Translations under genes and position numbers: made by a program
Shown: piece after piece, positions 52,555 through 62,632 of the stretch
Layout of the letters: the number at the start of each line of letters is the position of its first letter
Numbering within the stretch: the first letter of the stretch is position 1
Notes under the pieces: model-generated
Databases searched by the model: none
What the model saw: only the letters and a program-made list of their open reading frames with translations
Told to the model about the DNA's origin: nothing
NCBI RefSeq assembly: GCF_000426445.1
Contig: NZ_KE384526.1
Location: forward strand, 186,001-250,000
From: Brevibacterium album DSM 18261
GTDB taxonomy: Bacteria; Actinomycetota; Actinomycetes; Actinomycetales; Brevibacteriaceae
Length of the DNA stretch: 64,000 nucleotides
Direction of reading: 5' to 3'

Positions 52555-55142
52555 TCCGCATCGCACTCACGAATCTGCGCGCGGCCTCGGGCAGGCTCGT
52601 GGCCGCGGGCATCGCCGTGACCGTCTCCGTGGCCTTCATCGTGTCCGCGTTCCTCTTCTCGACGGCCTTCGGCGACACCCTGGGCAACCAGATCCGCCAG
52701 CAGTGGGCCGGCGCGGACGTCGCGGTGCTCGAGGCGGACCGGGAGGCCGCCGCGATGCCGGCGACGGAGGAGGCCGCTCCCCTCACCGAGGAGGTCGCGG
52801 GGACGGCGGCCGCCGTCCCCGGCGCGGAGGAGGCCGTCCTCGAGCGCTCCGGATACCTCCGCGTCACGGGCAGCGGCAGCGAGGTCTCCGGGATCGTGAC
52901 GAACCTGCCCACGGGACTGGAGGAGCGCCTGACCGCCGGTCACTTGCCCGAGGCCGCGGACGAGCTCACGCTTCCGGCCGGCGATGCCGAGGTCCTCGGC
53001 GTGGGGGTGGGCGACACACTCGACCTCGCCGATCCGGCCGCAGGCCCCGCCGCCGGTCCCGACCGCACCGACGGGCAGGGCTCCGAGTACACCGTCACGG
53101 GCCTCCTCGAGGGCAGCTCGCCGTTCTCCTCGACCCTCTACCTCACCGAGGAGGGACTCGATGCCGCGCCCGCGGAGGTGTACGCCACCGCGGTCCGCAT
53201 CGCCGCCGCCGAGGGCACGGATCCGGCGGCGCTCGCCGCCGATGTGCAGGCCGCGCTCGAGGCCGCGGGTACGGGCGAGGGCCTCACGACCCTCACCGTC
53301 GAACAGCACGTCGAGGCGCAGATCGACGAGATGTCCGGGCAGACGGGCATGCTCGCGACCATCGGGCTGGGCTTCGGCCTGCTCTCCGCCGGAGTCGCCG
53401 CCCTCGTCATCTCGAACACCTTCCAGGTGCTCGTCGCCTCCCGGGCGCGCGTGCTCGCCCTCTACCGGGCCGTGGGCGCCTCGCGCGCCCAGCTCCGCGG
53501 CGCCACCCTCCTCGAGGGCGCCGCCCTGGGACTCGCCGGTTCGGCCGCCGGTGTGGGCGTGGGCCTGCTCATCGGCTGGGGGCTCACCTCGCTCGCCCGC
53601 GCGCTGTGGATGCCCGAGTTCGCCGGCATCGCCCCCGGCCCCGCCGCCCTCCTCGTGGGACCGGCGGTGGGTGTGCTGGTGACGACGGCCGCCGCGCTCG
53701 CACCGGCGCGCAGGGCCACCCGCGTCTCCCCCGTCGAGGCCCTGCGCCCGGCGGACGTGCGTCCCGCGCAGAGCCGCTTCCCGTGGGCGCGGGCGGTGCT
53801 CGGGGCCGTGCTCGGGGCCGGCGGCGTCGCGCTGTGCCTCGTCGGCGCGCTCGGCCACAGCGTGCCCGTGGGCATCATCGGCTGCTTCGTCCTCTTCCTC
53901 GCCCTCCTCATCGCCGCCCGCGCAGTCGTCCCGCCCCTCATCGGCGTGCTGGCCCGCGGCCTCGGAGTGCTCACCGGGAGCTCGAAGGCGGTGCTGCTGG
54001 CCGGACGCTCGGCGCGCGAGGCCGGCGGCCGGACCTCCTCGACGACCGCCGCCCTGCTCATCGGCGTGACCCTCGTGAGCGCCGTCGTGGTGGGCTCGGC
54101 CTCCGTGCAGCGCTCCGTGGAGCTCGAGACCTCTGCCGAGTCCCCCGTCGATCTCGTCATCGACGGCGCGGGCCCGGAGGTCGAGGCCCTCCTCGGCGAA
54201 TCGCCCGTCGTCGAGGCCGCGGAGACCGTCCCCGCCGCGCGTGCGGACATCAGCCTCGACTCCTCCGTCGAGGGCGATCCGGACGGCCTCCTCACGGGCG
54301 AGGTCTCCGTGCTCACCGCCGCCGAGGCGACTGCCCCGGGAACGGCCGGCTCGCCGCTGCGCAGCGAGGGCTACGAGGTGGAGCCCGGCACCCTGCTGCT
54401 CAGTCAGCAGGAGGTCGGCGGCGAGGGCCCGACGGCGGACTACGAGGGTGCGCCGGTGACGGTGACAGTCGGTGACGCGAGCGTGGAGCTGCGCCTCGAC
54501 GCCTCGCTCGCCGCGCCCGCCGGCACCGCGCTGCTCTCCGCCGAGGATGCCCGGGCCCTGGGCATCGGCGAGGCCGGCAGCGGCAGGACGCCCGCCGGCG
54601 GCGGGCAGACCTGGGTGCGGACGGCCGATGACGCGACGATGCCGCAGATCGAGATGCTCGCCACGCAGCTCTCCACGGCGGGCTTCACGGTGGACCCCTA
54701 TGCGGCCGCCGATCGCGCGCAGTATGCGCAGGCCTTCCAGGTCGCGCTCGCGGTGGTGCTCGGGCTGCTCGCCGCGGCCGTCGTCATCGCGGTGATCGGC
54801 GTGAGCAACACGCTCACCCTCGCCGTCATCGACCGCCGGAGGGAGGGGGCGCTGCTGCGGGCACTGGGCTTCAGCCGCGGTTCGCTCGCGCGCATGATCA
54901 CCGTGGAGTCGCTGCTCATGGCCGTCGTGGCCCTCGTCGTGGGGCTGTCGCTGGGGGTCTTCTACGGCTGGGTCGGCAATGCCGCCCTCCTCGGGGATGC
55001 GGCCTCCCCGGTCCTCGCGGTCGCACCCGGTCAGCTCGCGCTCATCGCCGGTGCCACGGTGCTCGCAGCGGTGCTGGCCTCGGCGGTGCCGGCCCGGGCG
55101 ATGTCGCGCATCGCCCCCGCCGAGGGCCTGAGCGAGGAATGA
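52551..55142 (+). CDS. FtsX/MacB-like ABC permease, two FtsX domains
   Basis: This 863-residue protein has an N-terminal span (VAAGIAVTVSVAFIVSAFLF), a large extracytoplasmic acidic domain, three spans of a first FtsX domain (LGFGLLSAGVAALVISNTFQ and the RAVGASRAQLRGATLLEGAALG coupling region), two further spans, a second extracytoplasmic domain, and a C-terminal FtsX domain (VVIAVIGVSNTLTLAVIDRR, then LLRALGFSRGSLARMITVESLL). It fits actinobacterial mechanotransducing ABC systems for antimicrobial-peptide or lipid extrusion. It is last in the kinase-regulator-ABC cluster. Confidence 0.93.
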   Translation: MIRIALTNLRAASGRLVAAGIAVTVSVAFIVSAFLFSTAFGDTLGNQIRQQWAGADVAVLEADREAAAMPATEEAAPLTEEVAGTAAAVPGAEEAVLERSGYLRVTGSGSEVSGIVTNLPTGLEERLTAGHLPEAADELTLPAGDAEVLGVGVGDTLDLADPAAGPAAGPDRTDGQGSEYTVTGLLEGSSPFSSTLYLTEEGLDAAPAEVYATAVRIAAAEGTDPAALAADVQAALEAAGTGEGLTTLTVEQHVEAQIDEMSGQTGMLATIGLGFGLLSAGVAALVISNTFQVLVASRARVLALYRAVGASRAQLRGATLLEGAALGLAGSAAGVGVGLLIGWGLTSLARALWMPEFAGIAPGPAALLVGPAVGVLVTTAAALAPARRATRVSPVEALRPADVRPAQSRFPWARAVLGAVLGAGGVALCLVGALGHSVPVGIIGCFVLFLALLIAARAVVPPLIGVLARGLGVLTGSSKAVLLAGRSAREAGGRTSSTTAALLIGVTLVSAVVVGSASVQRSVELETSAESPVDLVIDGAGPEVEALLGESPVVEAAETVPAARADISLDSSVEGDPDGLLTGEVSVLTAAEATAPGTAGSPLRSEGYEVEPGTLLLSQQEVGGEGPTADYEGAPVTVTVGDASVELRLDASLAAPAGTALLSAEDARALGIGEAGSGRTPAGGGQTWVRTADDATMPQIEMLATQLSTAGFTVDPYAAADRAQYAQAFQVALAVVLGLLAAAVVIAVIGVSNTLTLAVIDRRREGALLRALGFSRGSLARMITVESLLMAVVALVVGLSLGVFYGWVGNAALLGDAASPVLAVAPGQLALIAGATVLAAVLASAVPARAMSRIAPAEGLSEE

Positions 55143-55144
55143 GA

Positions 55145-55182
55145 CCGCGCGGGGCCGGAGGTGCGATTCCGGTCCCGCGCGG
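55145..55182. terminator. Bidirectional terminator between convergent genes
   Basis: Nested arms CCGCGCGGG (55145-55153) with CCCGCGCGG (55174-55182), and CCGGA (55155-55159) with TCCGG (55168-55172), form a 14-bp stem with paired single-base bulges. It follows the permease stop by 2 nt and faces the end of the beta-oxidation gene. Confidence 0.7.
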
Positions 55183-55194
55183 CTGTCAGCGCAG

Positions 55195-57306
55195 TCAGGC
55201 GCCGGCTCCCGCCGCCTGCTCCAGCAGCCACGGCGCCGGGGCCCAGTAGGCGCCGATGGTGCGCTCGAACGCGCGCAGCCGCTCGACGACCTCGGGCCAG
55301 CCCCGCTGCTCGGCCCAGTGCATGGGCCCGCCGCGGAAGGCCGGGAAGCCGTAGCCGTGCACCCAGACGACGTCGAGATCGCCGGGGCGCTGGGCGATGC
55401 CCTCGCCGAGCACCTTGGCGCCCTCGTTCACGAGAGCCAGCAGGCAGCGCTCCACGATCTCCTCGTCCGGCACCTCGCGGCGCACGGCACCTGATTCGGC
55501 GGCGCACTGCGCGATGATCTCGGCGACGGCGGGATCCTCGTGCCGCGTGCGGTCGCCGGGCACGTAGCGGTAGTACCCGGCACCGGTCTTCTGGCCGTAG
55601 CGGCCGGCCTCGAAGAGCCGGGTGGGGATCTCGGAGAAGGACTCCATCTGCTCCGGCGTCGCACTCGCGCGGAAGGTCCTCCGGCCGGCCTCGCCCACGT
55701 CGAGGCCCGCGAGGTCGCCCACCGCGAACGGCCCCATCGCGAAGCCGAAGGCCTCCATCGCGGCGTCCACCTGCGCGGGCGTCGCCCCCTGCTCGAGCAG
55801 CTGCTCGGCCTCGCGCTTGTAGGGCGAGAGCATCCGGTTGCCGATGAAGCCCTCCCCCACCTGGGAGAGCACCGGCTGCTTGCCGATCCTCGCGGCGAGC
55901 GCCATCGCGGTGGCGAGCACGTCCTCGGCTGTCCGCGCACCCTGCACCACCTCGAGCAGGCGCATGACGTCGGCCGGGCTGAAGAAGTGCAGGCCGATCA
56001 CGTCCTGCGGGCGCGCGGTGGCCTCGGCGATCCTGTCGACGTCGAGCCGCGAGGTGTTGGTCGCGAGCACCGCGCCCTCCTGCGCGATGCCGTCGAGCTG
56101 TGCGAACACCCCGCGCTTGACGTCCATGTCCTCGAACACCGCCTCGATGACGATGTCTGCCGCGGCGACCTCGCCCATGTCCGTCGTGAGCGCGATGCGG
56201 GCGGTCCGAGCCGCGGCCTCGGGGACCTCGATCCGGCCCTTGGCCGCCTGCGCGCGGTACGTGTCCTCGACGCGCTTCCGGGCCCGGCCGAGGGCCTCGT
56301 CCGTCGTGTCCACGACGGTGACGGGCAGGCCCGCGCTCGCCAGCGCCATCGCGATGCCGCAGCCCATCGTGCCCGAGCCGATGACGGCGGCGGTGCGGAG
56401 GTCCCGGGCAGCCGCCTCCGCAGCCGGACCGGCGAGGCGGGCGGCGGTGCGCTCGGCGAAGAAGAGGTGCCTCAGCGCCGTCGACTCCGGACCGTCCTTG
56501 AGTTCGAGCGACAGCGCGCGCTCCCGGTCGAGCCCCTTCTCGAACGGCAGGGTGAGGGAGGCCTCGACCGCGTCGATCGCGGCGAGCTGGGCCCGGGAAT
56601 TGCGTCTGCTGCGCGCGGCACGGCTGCGAGCGGCCTCGAGATCCAGACCCGCGGCATCCGGCGCGGGTGCGGTGTCGAGGCAGGGATGAGCAGGGCTCTC
56701 CCCCGTCCGTGCGCGGTCGAGCACCCCGAGCAGGAACGCGAGGCCGGCGGTCGCCGGCTCATCGGTGAATACCTCGTCGAGGATGCCCCGCGCGCAGGCC
56801 TCCTCCGCGCTCAGCCGGGACCCGGCGAGGATGAGCTCGAGTGCGGGCGCGGCTCCGATGAGCCGCGGCAGGCGCTGTGTGCCCCCGCCCGCGGGGATGA
56901 GCCCGAGCGTCGTCTCGGACAGCCCGATCGAGGAGCCGATCGCTGCGATCCGGTAGTTCGCGGCCAGGGCGAGTTCGAGGCCGCCGCCGAGCGCGAAGCC
57001 GTGGATCGCCGCGACGGTGGGAATCTCCAGCGCGGCGAGCCGGCCGAACACGGCGCGCAGATCCGGCTGCGCCGCGGCCGCCGGGGTGCCGAACCGGCGC
57101 ACATCGGCACCGCCGCAGAACCCGCGCCCCGTGCCGATGAGCACGAGGCCCGCGACGCCTCCGTCCGCGGCAATGGCGTCGAACGCCGCGTGCAGTCCGG
57201 CGCGGACCGTGTCCCCCAGCGCGTTGACGGGCGGGCTCGCGATCTCGACGACCGCCGCCTCGCCCTCCCTGCGCCAGGTCACGGTCTCCGAGGTGGGAAT
57301 GCGCAT
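55195..57306 (-). CDS. Bifunctional enoyl-CoA hydratase / 3-hydroxyacyl-CoA dehydrogenase
   Basis: This 703-residue enzyme of fatty-acid beta-oxidation has an N-terminal crotonase domain (oxyanion region GFCGGADVRRF and ALGGGLELALAANYRIA, catalytic Glu in SETTLGLIPAGGGTQRLP) and a 3-hydroxyacyl-CoA dehydrogenase domain (AVIGSGTMGCGIAMALASAG for NAD, HFFSPADVMRLLEVV with the catalytic His, GEGFIGNRML). The layout is that of peroxisomal-type/FadJ-like enzymes. GGAAGGA lies ahead of the ATG at 57306. The acyl-CoA ligase at 11813 could feed it. No thiolase gene is adjacent. The ATG falls 20 nt downstream of the eis stop end (57326). Confidence 0.92.
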   Translation of the reverse strand: MRIPTSETVTWRREGEAAVVEIASPPVNALGDTVRAGLHAAFDAIAADGGVAGLVLIGTGRGFCGGADVRRFGTPAAAAQPDLRAVFGRLAALEIPTVAAIHGFALGGGLELALAANYRIAAIGSSIGLSETTLGLIPAGGGTQRLPRLIGAAPALELILAGSRLSAEEACARGILDEVFTDEPATAGLAFLLGVLDRARTGESPAHPCLDTAPAPDAAGLDLEAARSRAARSRRNSRAQLAAIDAVEASLTLPFEKGLDRERALSLELKDGPESTALRHLFFAERTAARLAGPAAEAAARDLRTAAVIGSGTMGCGIAMALASAGLPVTVVDTTDEALGRARKRVEDTYRAQAAKGRIEVPEAAARTARIALTTDMGEVAAADIVIEAVFEDMDVKRGVFAQLDGIAQEGAVLATNTSRLDVDRIAEATARPQDVIGLHFFSPADVMRLLEVVQGARTAEDVLATAMALAARIGKQPVLSQVGEGFIGNRMLSPYKREAEQLLEQGATPAQVDAAMEAFGFAMGPFAVGDLAGLDVGEAGRRTFRASATPEQMESFSEIPTRLFEAGRYGQKTGAGYYRYVPGDRTRHEDPAVAEIIAQCAAESGAVRREVPDEEIVERCLLALVNEGAKVLGEGIAQRPGDLDVVWVHGYGFPAFRGGPMHWAEQRGWPEVVERLRAFERTIGAYWAPAPWLLEQAAGAGA

Positions 57307-57325
57307 TGCGGGAGCGTCCTTCCGG

Positions 57326-58654
57326 TCAGAAGTCATTGGGTGCATAGGGGGCGCGCTCGAGGCCGAACAGCGCCCGCGCCCGCACGGCCGCGCCCGGGGT
57401 CAGCTGCGTGATGCGCCCGGCCCGGGCGAGCACGACGGGGTCGGCCCCGCCGAGGTAGAGCGAGCCCAGCTCCGAGACGTCGAGGGCGAGGTCCGCAGCC
57501 GCCGCGTCCGCACCGCGGGTGTCGTCCGTGAGCTTCTCGACGCGGCCGTCGCCGCTGCCCGAGCCGTCTGCGCCGACGCCTGCGGACACGAGCCGGAAGA
57601 CGCCCGAGGCGAAGCCCATGTCGTCCGTCACCGCGAGGGTGAGCGAGCCCGGCACCGTGTAGGGCCGGGCCTCGAGCGCGCTCACCGGATCGAGGATCCG
57701 CAGCCACATGCCGTCGTTCTGCGCCGTCGTCCTCGCCCTGCGCGGGTCCGCGAGCAGCCAGGGCAGCGGCGACTCCTGCGCGGCGTAGTCGAAGCGCACG
57801 CGCTCCACGAGGTCCACGGCCCCCAGGAACGCCCACAGCGAGGAGTAGGCCGCGTCCGAGACCGCGACGAAGTCCATGACGTCGATGGTCGTGGGCTTCA
57901 CGTCCCAGCCGGCGAAGCGGTAGGAGACGTAGCCGTCGGGCACGCCGTCCTCGTCGTAGTGCACGGCCGCGCGGGTGCCGCGGTCACGGTCGCCGGTGTC
58001 CCGGTCGAGGTCCCCCGCGGCGACGTCCACATAGGTCCGCTGGCGGCCGGTCGCCCCGGGCGAGAGCATCTGGAAGCGGTCGTAGAGGGCGGGGCCGAGC
58101 TCGCGGAGCACATGGGGATCGACCATCTCGAGCCGGCGGTCCGGTTCGACGGCGAGCTGGAAGCCGGGGCTGGTGTCGAGCTCGATCTCGTTGTACCAGG
58201 TGGCGGGGCCGAACCCGAAGCGACGGTAGATCGAGCCCTCGGTCGCGGTGAGCGCGGCGAAGGGATACCCGGCCTCGTGCGCGCCCACGAGATTGGCCGT
58301 CATGAGAGACCGGAGGAGGCCGCGGCGGCGGTGGGTGGGCCGCACCGTCACCCAGGTGATGAGGTGGGCGGGCACGAGTCTGCCGCCGCCCACGTTCACC
58401 GTCTTCTCGAAATGGGCGAAGGTCGCGACCGGAATGGAGGGATCGAGCGCCAGGTGCGGGGCATTGTCCGCATACGCGGCAGTGAAGATCCGCCCGTCCG
58501 CGATCGCGCGCTCGGCGCGGCGCCGCAGCTTCTCCCCCTCGTCGCGCTTGCCGTGGAAGCCCGCGCTCACGGCCTGCAGGTAGGCGGACGTGCGCGCATC
58601 GGGGGCCTCGGCCTCGACGGAGGGCTCGAATGTCTCAAAGCGGTATTCAGTCAC
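57326..58654 (-). CDS. eis: Eis-like GNAT N-acetyltransferase
   Basis: This 442-residue protein has the Eis layout: two GNAT regions and an SCP2-like C-terminal domain ending in a free aromatic carboxylate (APNDF). The acetyl-CoA loop is VTVRPTHRRRGLLRSLM, and LTATEGSIYRRFGFGPATWY is the strongly conserved Eis block. Family members acetylate amino groups of aminoglycosides and other amines at several positions. Whether this one gives resistance is unknown. It lies downstream of ilvC after a strong hairpin and is followed directly by the beta-oxidation gene. Confidence 0.9.
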   Translation of the reverse strand: MTEYRFETFEPSVEAEAPDARTSAYLQAVSAGFHGKRDEGEKLRRRAERAIADGRIFTAAYADNAPHLALDPSIPVATFAHFEKTVNVGGGRLVPAHLITWVTVRPTHRRRGLLRSLMTANLVGAHEAGYPFAALTATEGSIYRRFGFGPATWYNEIELDTSPGFQLAVEPDRRLEMVDPHVLRELGPALYDRFQMLSPGATGRQRTYVDVAAGDLDRDTGDRDRGTRAAVHYDEDGVPDGYVSYRFAGWDVKPTTIDVMDFVAVSDAAYSSLWAFLGAVDLVERVRFDYAAQESPLPWLLADPRRARTTAQNDGMWLRILDPVSALEARPYTVPGSLTLAVTDDMGFASGVFRLVSAGVGADGSGSGDGRVEKLTDDTRGADAAAADLALDVSELGSLYLGGADPVVLARAGRITQLTPGAAVRARALFGLERAPYAPNDF

Positions 58655-58776
58655 CGTCCGAGCCTATAGCAGGATGTGTCCCGCGTCTCGCCGCGCAGGC
58701 ACCGGCAGGCACCCCTCGCGCCCAGTTCTCCCGCCCGTCCGCGCAGGCATCCTCCGCTCTTCCCCTCACAGCAAGC

Positions 58777-58821
58777 GACGTCTGCGCTCCGGCCGTGATG
58801 CACGGCCGGAGCGCAGACGTC
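58777..58821. terminator. Strong hairpin after ilvC
   Basis: Perfect 21-nt arms (58777-58797 and 58801-58821, containing GACGTCTGCGCTCCGG and its complement) with a 3-nt loop lie 73 nt beyond the ilvC stop. There is no T-run on either side. It probably ends the ilvBNC transcript and separates it from eis. Confidence 0.75.
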
Positions 58822-58893
58822 ATTCGGGGGTGCCGGGCCGGGAGGGGCCCGGGCCCGGGGTCAGTGAGGCCCCGGAGAGGGGTCGAGGGAGCC

Positions 58894-59925
58894 TCAGCGG
58901 GCTGCGGTGCCCTCGACGTAGTCGTCCTCGGTGTCCTTGAGCCATGCGAACATCTTGCGCAGCTCGCGGCCGGTGGCCTCGATGGAGTGCGTCTCCTCCT
59001 TGGCGCGGAGCTCCTTGAACTCCGGGGCGCCGGCGGCCTGGTCGTCCATGAAGCGCTTGGCGAAGGCGCCGTTCTGGATGTCGGCGAGCACAGCCTGCAT
59101 GTTCGCCTTGACCTCCGGGGTGATGACCCGGGGGCCGGAGACGTAGTCGCCGTACTCGGCGGTGTCGGAGCAGGACCAGCGCTGCTTGGCGATGCCGCCC
59201 TCGACCATGAGGTCGACGATGAGCTTGAGCTCGTGCAGCACCTCGAAGTACGCGATCTCCGGCTGGTAGCCGGCCTCGGTCAGGGTCTCGAAGCCGTACT
59301 GCACGAGGTGCGAGACGCCGCCGCAGAGCACGGCCTGCTCGCCGAACAGATCGGTCTCGGTCTCCTCGGTGAAGGTGGTCTTGATGCCGCCGGCGCGCAG
59401 GCCGCCGATCGCCTTGGCGTAGGAGAGCGCGGTCTGCCAGGCCGAGCCGGAGGCGTCGACCTCGACGGCGACGAGGACGGGCACGCCGCGGCCGTCCACG
59501 TACTCGCGGCGCACCACGTGGCCGGGGCCCTTGGGCGCGACCATGAACACGTCGACGCCCTCAGGAGCCGTGATGTAGCCGTAGCGGATGTTGAAGCCGT
59601 GGATGAAGACGAGGGACTTGCCCTCCGTGAGCTGGTCCTTCACCTCGTTGTTGAAGATCTCGGCCTGCACCTGGTCGGGCGCGGCGATCGTGATGACATC
59701 GGCCCACTCCGCGACCTCGGCGGGGGTGCCCACCTCGAGGCCCTCGGCAGCGGCCTTGTCACGGCTCTTGGAGTCCGCCTTGAGGCCGATGCGGACCTCG
59801 ACGCCGGAATCGCGGAGGCTCAGCGAGTGGGCCAGGCCCTGCGAGCCGTAGCCGATCACGGCGACCTTCTTGCCCTGGATGACGGACAGGTCTGCGTCGT
59901 CGTCGTAGAAGCGCTCTGCTGCCAT
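58894..59925 (-). CDS. ilvC: Ketol-acid reductoisomerase (class I)
   Basis: This 343-residue enzyme converts acetolactate or acetohydroxybutyrate to the dihydroxy acid with NADPH and magnesium. The NADPH loop is [43 protein letters not shown], and the metal-site acids in [13 protein letters not shown] and [19 protein letters not shown] are all present. The length fits class I. The start is ATG 59925 with GGAGTAA upstream. It follows ilvN after 117 nt and is the last gene of ilvBNC. Confidence 0.97.
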   Translation of the reverse strand: MAAERFYDDDADLSVIQGKKVAVIGYGSQGLAHSLSLRDSGVEVRIGLKADSKSRDKAAAEGLEVGTPAEVAEWADVITIAAPDQVQAEIFNNEVKDQLTEGKSLVFIHGFNIRYGYITAPEGVDVFMVAPKGPGHVVRREYVDGRGVPVLVAVEVDASGSAWQTALSYAKAIGGLRAGGIKTTFTEETETDLFGEQAVLCGGVSHLVQYGFETLTEAGYQPEIAYFEVLHELKLIVDLMVEGGIAKQRWSCSDTAEYGDYVSGPRVITPEVKANMQAVLADIQNGAFAKRFMDDQAAGAPEFKELRAKEETHSIEATGRELRKMFAWLKDTEDDYVEGTAAR

Positions 59926-60042
59926 GGGGTTACTCCTTCTCACGTGGTGGGATGCGTGGATCCGCATCTCAGGATAGTACGGGTGTGTGCGAGCCCGGAA
60001 CGGGTCTCGCTGTGCGGACACGGATGTCCGGCCGCCGGGCCC

Positions 60043-60549
60043 TCAGCGGCCGGCGCGGTCCGTCATCGACTTGGAGCCGCGGCCGATCGCGAGGGTGCCG
60101 GACTGCACGATCTCCTTGATGCCGAAAGGCTCGAGGACGCGGTGGAGGGCGTCCACCTTGTCCTGCTCGCCCGTGGCCTCGACGCTCACAGCGTCGACGG
60201 CGACGTCGATGATCCGGGCGCCGAACATCTCCACGACGGTCGCCACCTGCACCCGGGCGGCGGCGTCCGCGCGGACCTTGAAGATCATATGGGCCCTGCG
60301 GACCGAGCTCTCGGGTTCGAGCTCGACGATCTTGATGACGTTGATGAGCTTGTTGAGCTGCTTCGTCACCTGCTCCAGCGGCGTGTCCTCGACATCGACC
60401 ACGACGGTGATGCGGGAGAGCCCCTCCAGCTCCGTGGTTCCCACGGCGAGGGAGTGGATGTTGAAGCCCCTGCGGGCGATGAGGCCGGTGAACCGGGTGA
60501 GCACGCCCGGCTTGTCCTCGACCAGGACCGAGAGTGTGTGTCGGCTCAT
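60043..60549 (-). CDS. ilvN: Acetolactate synthase regulatory (small) subunit
   Basis: This 168-residue protein has an N-terminal ACT domain ([34 protein letters not shown]), which binds valine for feedback control, and the conserved C-terminal domain. The length matches the single-ACT bacterial form. It overlaps the ilvB stop by 4 nt (ATGA), giving stoichiometric synthesis with the catalytic subunit. Confidence 0.97.
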   Translation of the reverse strand: MSRHTLSVLVEDKPGVLTRFTGLIARRGFNIHSLAVGTTELEGLSRITVVVDVEDTPLEQVTKQLNKLINVIKIVELEPESSVRRAHMIFKVRADAAARVQVATVVEMFGARIIDVAVDAVSVEATGEQDKVDALHRVLEPFGIKEIVQSGTLAIGRGSKSMTDRAGR

Positions 60550-62417
60550 CGGATCTCACCTTCCTCGGCCGCCTCGGAGGAGAAGTCCGGGCGGATGTCG
60601 CGCGCGTACTGGATGCTGTCGTTGCTCACGCCGGCCGGGACCATCGGCCAGACCATGGCATCGGCGGGCACCGTGAAGTCGAGGACGACCGGGCGGTCGT
60701 TCACCGCGAGCGCCTGCTCGATCGCCCGGTCCACGTCCTCGTTCCGGTCCACGCGCAGCCCGAGGCAGCCATAGGCCTCGGCGAGCTTGACGAAGTCCGG
60801 CACGCGCACCGTCTCATGGCCGGTGTTGAGGTCCGAGTGCGAGTAGCGGCCGTCGTAGAACAGCGTCTGCCACTGGCGGACCATGCCGAGGGAGGAGTTG
60901 TTGATGATGGCGACCTTGATCGGGATGCCGCTGATGACGCACGTCGCCAGCTCCTGATTGGTCATCTGGAAGCAGCCGTCGCCGTCGATCGCCCACACCA
61001 CGCGGTCGGGCTCGCCCTTCTTCGCCCCCATCGCGGCGGGCACGGCGTAGCCCATCGTGCCGAGGCCGCCGGAGTTGAGCCAGGAGTTGGGGCGCTCGTA
61101 CTCCACGAACTGCGCCGCCCACATCTGGTGCTGACCCACGCCTGCGGTGTAGATCCCCTCCGGGCCGGTGAGCGTGGAGATCCGCTCGATGACGTACTGC
61201 GGATCGCACAGCCCAGTGTCGCCGGGCTCGTAGCCCAGGGGGTAGCTCTCCTTCCAGCCGTTGAGCAGGGTCCACCAGGACTCCCGGGCGTCCTCGAGCG
61301 AGGCGGAGAACGAGCCCCTGAGCTCCTCCAGCAGCGCCGAGAGCACCTCGCGCGCATCTCCGACGATCGGCACCTCGGCGACGCGGTTCTTGCCGATCTC
61401 CGCGGGATCGATGTCGGCGTGGATGACCTTGGCGTACGGGGCGAAGGTCTCGAGCTCGCCCGTGACCCGGTCGTCGAACCGCGAGCCGATCGCGATGAGC
61501 AGATCGGCCTTCTGGATCGCCGCGACGGCCGGCACGGTGCCGTGCATCCCGGGCATGCCCAGGTGCTGGGGGTGGGAGTCGGGGAAGGCGCCGCGCGCCA
61601 TGAGGGTGGTGGTCACGGGGATGCCCGTCGCCTCGGCCAGCGCCCTGAGCTCCGCATGCGCGCCCGAGCGGATGATGCCGCCGCCGGCGTAGATGACGGG
61701 CCGGCGCGACTCCGCGATGAGGGCCGCGGCCTCGCGGATCTGCTTGGCGTGCGGCCGGTTCACGGGCCGGTAGCCGGGCAGCTCGACGTCGTCGTCCCAC
61801 ACGAACTCGAGCGTCGCGACCTGCGCGTCCTTCGTGATGTCCACGAGGACGGGGCCCGGGCGGCCGGTGCGCGCGATGTGGAAGGCCGCGCGGATGGCGC
61901 CCGGGATGTCCTCGGGACGGGTGACGAGGAACGAGTGCTTCGTGATGGGCATCGTCATGCCGACGATGTCCGCCTCCTGGAACGCATCGGTGCCCAGCAG
62001 CTTCGAGGACTGCTGGCCTGTGATCGCGAGCACCGGGACGGAGTCCATGTGGGCGTCCGCGAGCGGGGTCACGAGGTTCGTCGCGCCGGGACCGGAGGTC
62101 GCCATGCAGACGCCCACCCGGCCCGTCGCCGCGGCATAGCCGGTCGCCGCGTGCCCGGCGCCCTGCTCGTGGCGGACGAGCACGTGGTCGATCTGCTCGG
62201 AGTCGAGCATGGGGTCGTAGGTGGGCAGGATCGTGCCGCCGGGGAGGCCGAAGACCGTGTCGACGCCCAGCCTCTCGAGCGTGCGGATGACCGCCTGCGC
62301 CCCGGTGATGACCTCGGGCTGGGACGAGGGCGTGCGGCGGACGGTGCCGGGATGCGGCACCGAGGCGGGCGTGGGTGTGTCGGTGCGCTGCGTGCGCGCC
62401 GGTGCTGGACCTGCCAC
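60546..62417 (-). CDS. ilvB: Acetolactate synthase catalytic (large) subunit
   Basis: This 623-residue ThDP- and FAD-dependent enzyme makes acetolactate from pyruvate in valine/leucine/isoleucine synthesis. Seen are [18 protein letters not shown], the catalytic Glu in [16 protein letters not shown], the FAD segment and the ThDP motif from [12 protein letters not shown] to [12 protein letters not shown]. The first 35 residues are a Pro/Thr-rich extension. The operon has an attenuator in the 208 nt before this gene. Confidence 0.97.
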   Translation of the reverse strand: MAGPAPARTQRTDTPTPASVPHPGTVRRTPSSQPEVITGAQAVIRTLERLGVDTVFGLPGGTILPTYDPMLDSEQIDHVLVRHEQGAGHAATGYAAATGRVGVCMATSGPGATNLVTPLADAHMDSVPVLAITGQQSSKLLGTDAFQEADIVGMTMPITKHSFLVTRPEDIPGAIRAAFHIARTGRPGPVLVDITKDAQVATLEFVWDDDVELPGYRPVNRPHAKQIREAAALIAESRRPVIYAGGGIIRSGAHAELRALAEATGIPVTTTLMARGAFPDSHPQHLGMPGMHGTVPAVAAIQKADLLIAIGSRFDDRVTGELETFAPYAKVIHADIDPAEIGKNRVAEVPIVGDAREVLSALLEELRGSFSASLEDARESWWTLLNGWKESYPLGYEPGDTGLCDPQYVIERISTLTGPEGIYTAGVGQHQMWAAQFVEYERPNSWLNSGGLGTMGYAVPAAMGAKKGEPDRVVWAIDGDGCFQMTNQELATCVISGIPIKVAIINNSSLGMVRQWQTLFYDGRYSHSDLNTGHETVRVPDFVKLAEAYGCLGLRVDRNEDVDRAIEQALAVNDRPVVLDFTVPADAMVWPMVPAGVSNDSIQYARDIRPDFSSEAAEEGEIR

Positions 62418-62524
62418 GGGTGGCTCCTTCTTGCTGGTCTCGAAGATCTCCTGCTCCCCGCGGACGGCGCCTGGATGGGCGCGTCCGCCGGAGCCTGCCC
62501 GCTCCTCGCGCGATCTCCTCGCAC

Positions 62525-62556
62525 AAAAAAACGCCCCTTCTGGTGGAAAGGGCGCG
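62525..62556 (-). terminator. Intrinsic terminator of the ilvBNC attenuator
   Basis: On the minus strand GCGCCCTT pairs with AAGGGGCG (one bulged G) across a short loop and is followed by seven T (62525-62531). It lies between the leader-peptide stop (62575) and ilvB, where an attenuator is expected. Confidence 0.85.
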
Positions 62557-62574
62557 CGGGACGTCGTCAGTGCG

Positions 62575-62625
62575 TCAGCTGCGGGTCTCCGCGCGCTGTG
62601 TAATGACGACGAGAAGGACGTTCAT
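62575..62625 (-). CDS. ilvBNC leader peptide [16 protein letters not shown]
   Basis: This 16-codon frame has Val-Leu-Leu-Val-Val-Ile at codons 3-8, all substrates of the pathway below it. It is followed by an intrinsic terminator and by ilvB. This is the arrangement shown for ilvBNC attenuation in Corynebacterium glutamicum. When charged branched-chain tRNA is scarce, a ribosome should stall in the run of Val/Leu/Ile codons and allow read-through. The ATG at 62625 stands 7 nt after a -10 element, so the leader is probably translated from a leaderless message. Confidence 0.85.
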   Translation of the reverse strand: MNVLLVVITQRAETRS

Positions 62626-62632
62626 GAGAGGA

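Noticed and set aside
60534-62603. 689-codon plus-strand frame opposite ilvB
   Set aside because: Antisense shadow of a clear acetolactate synthase gene, also crossing the attenuator.
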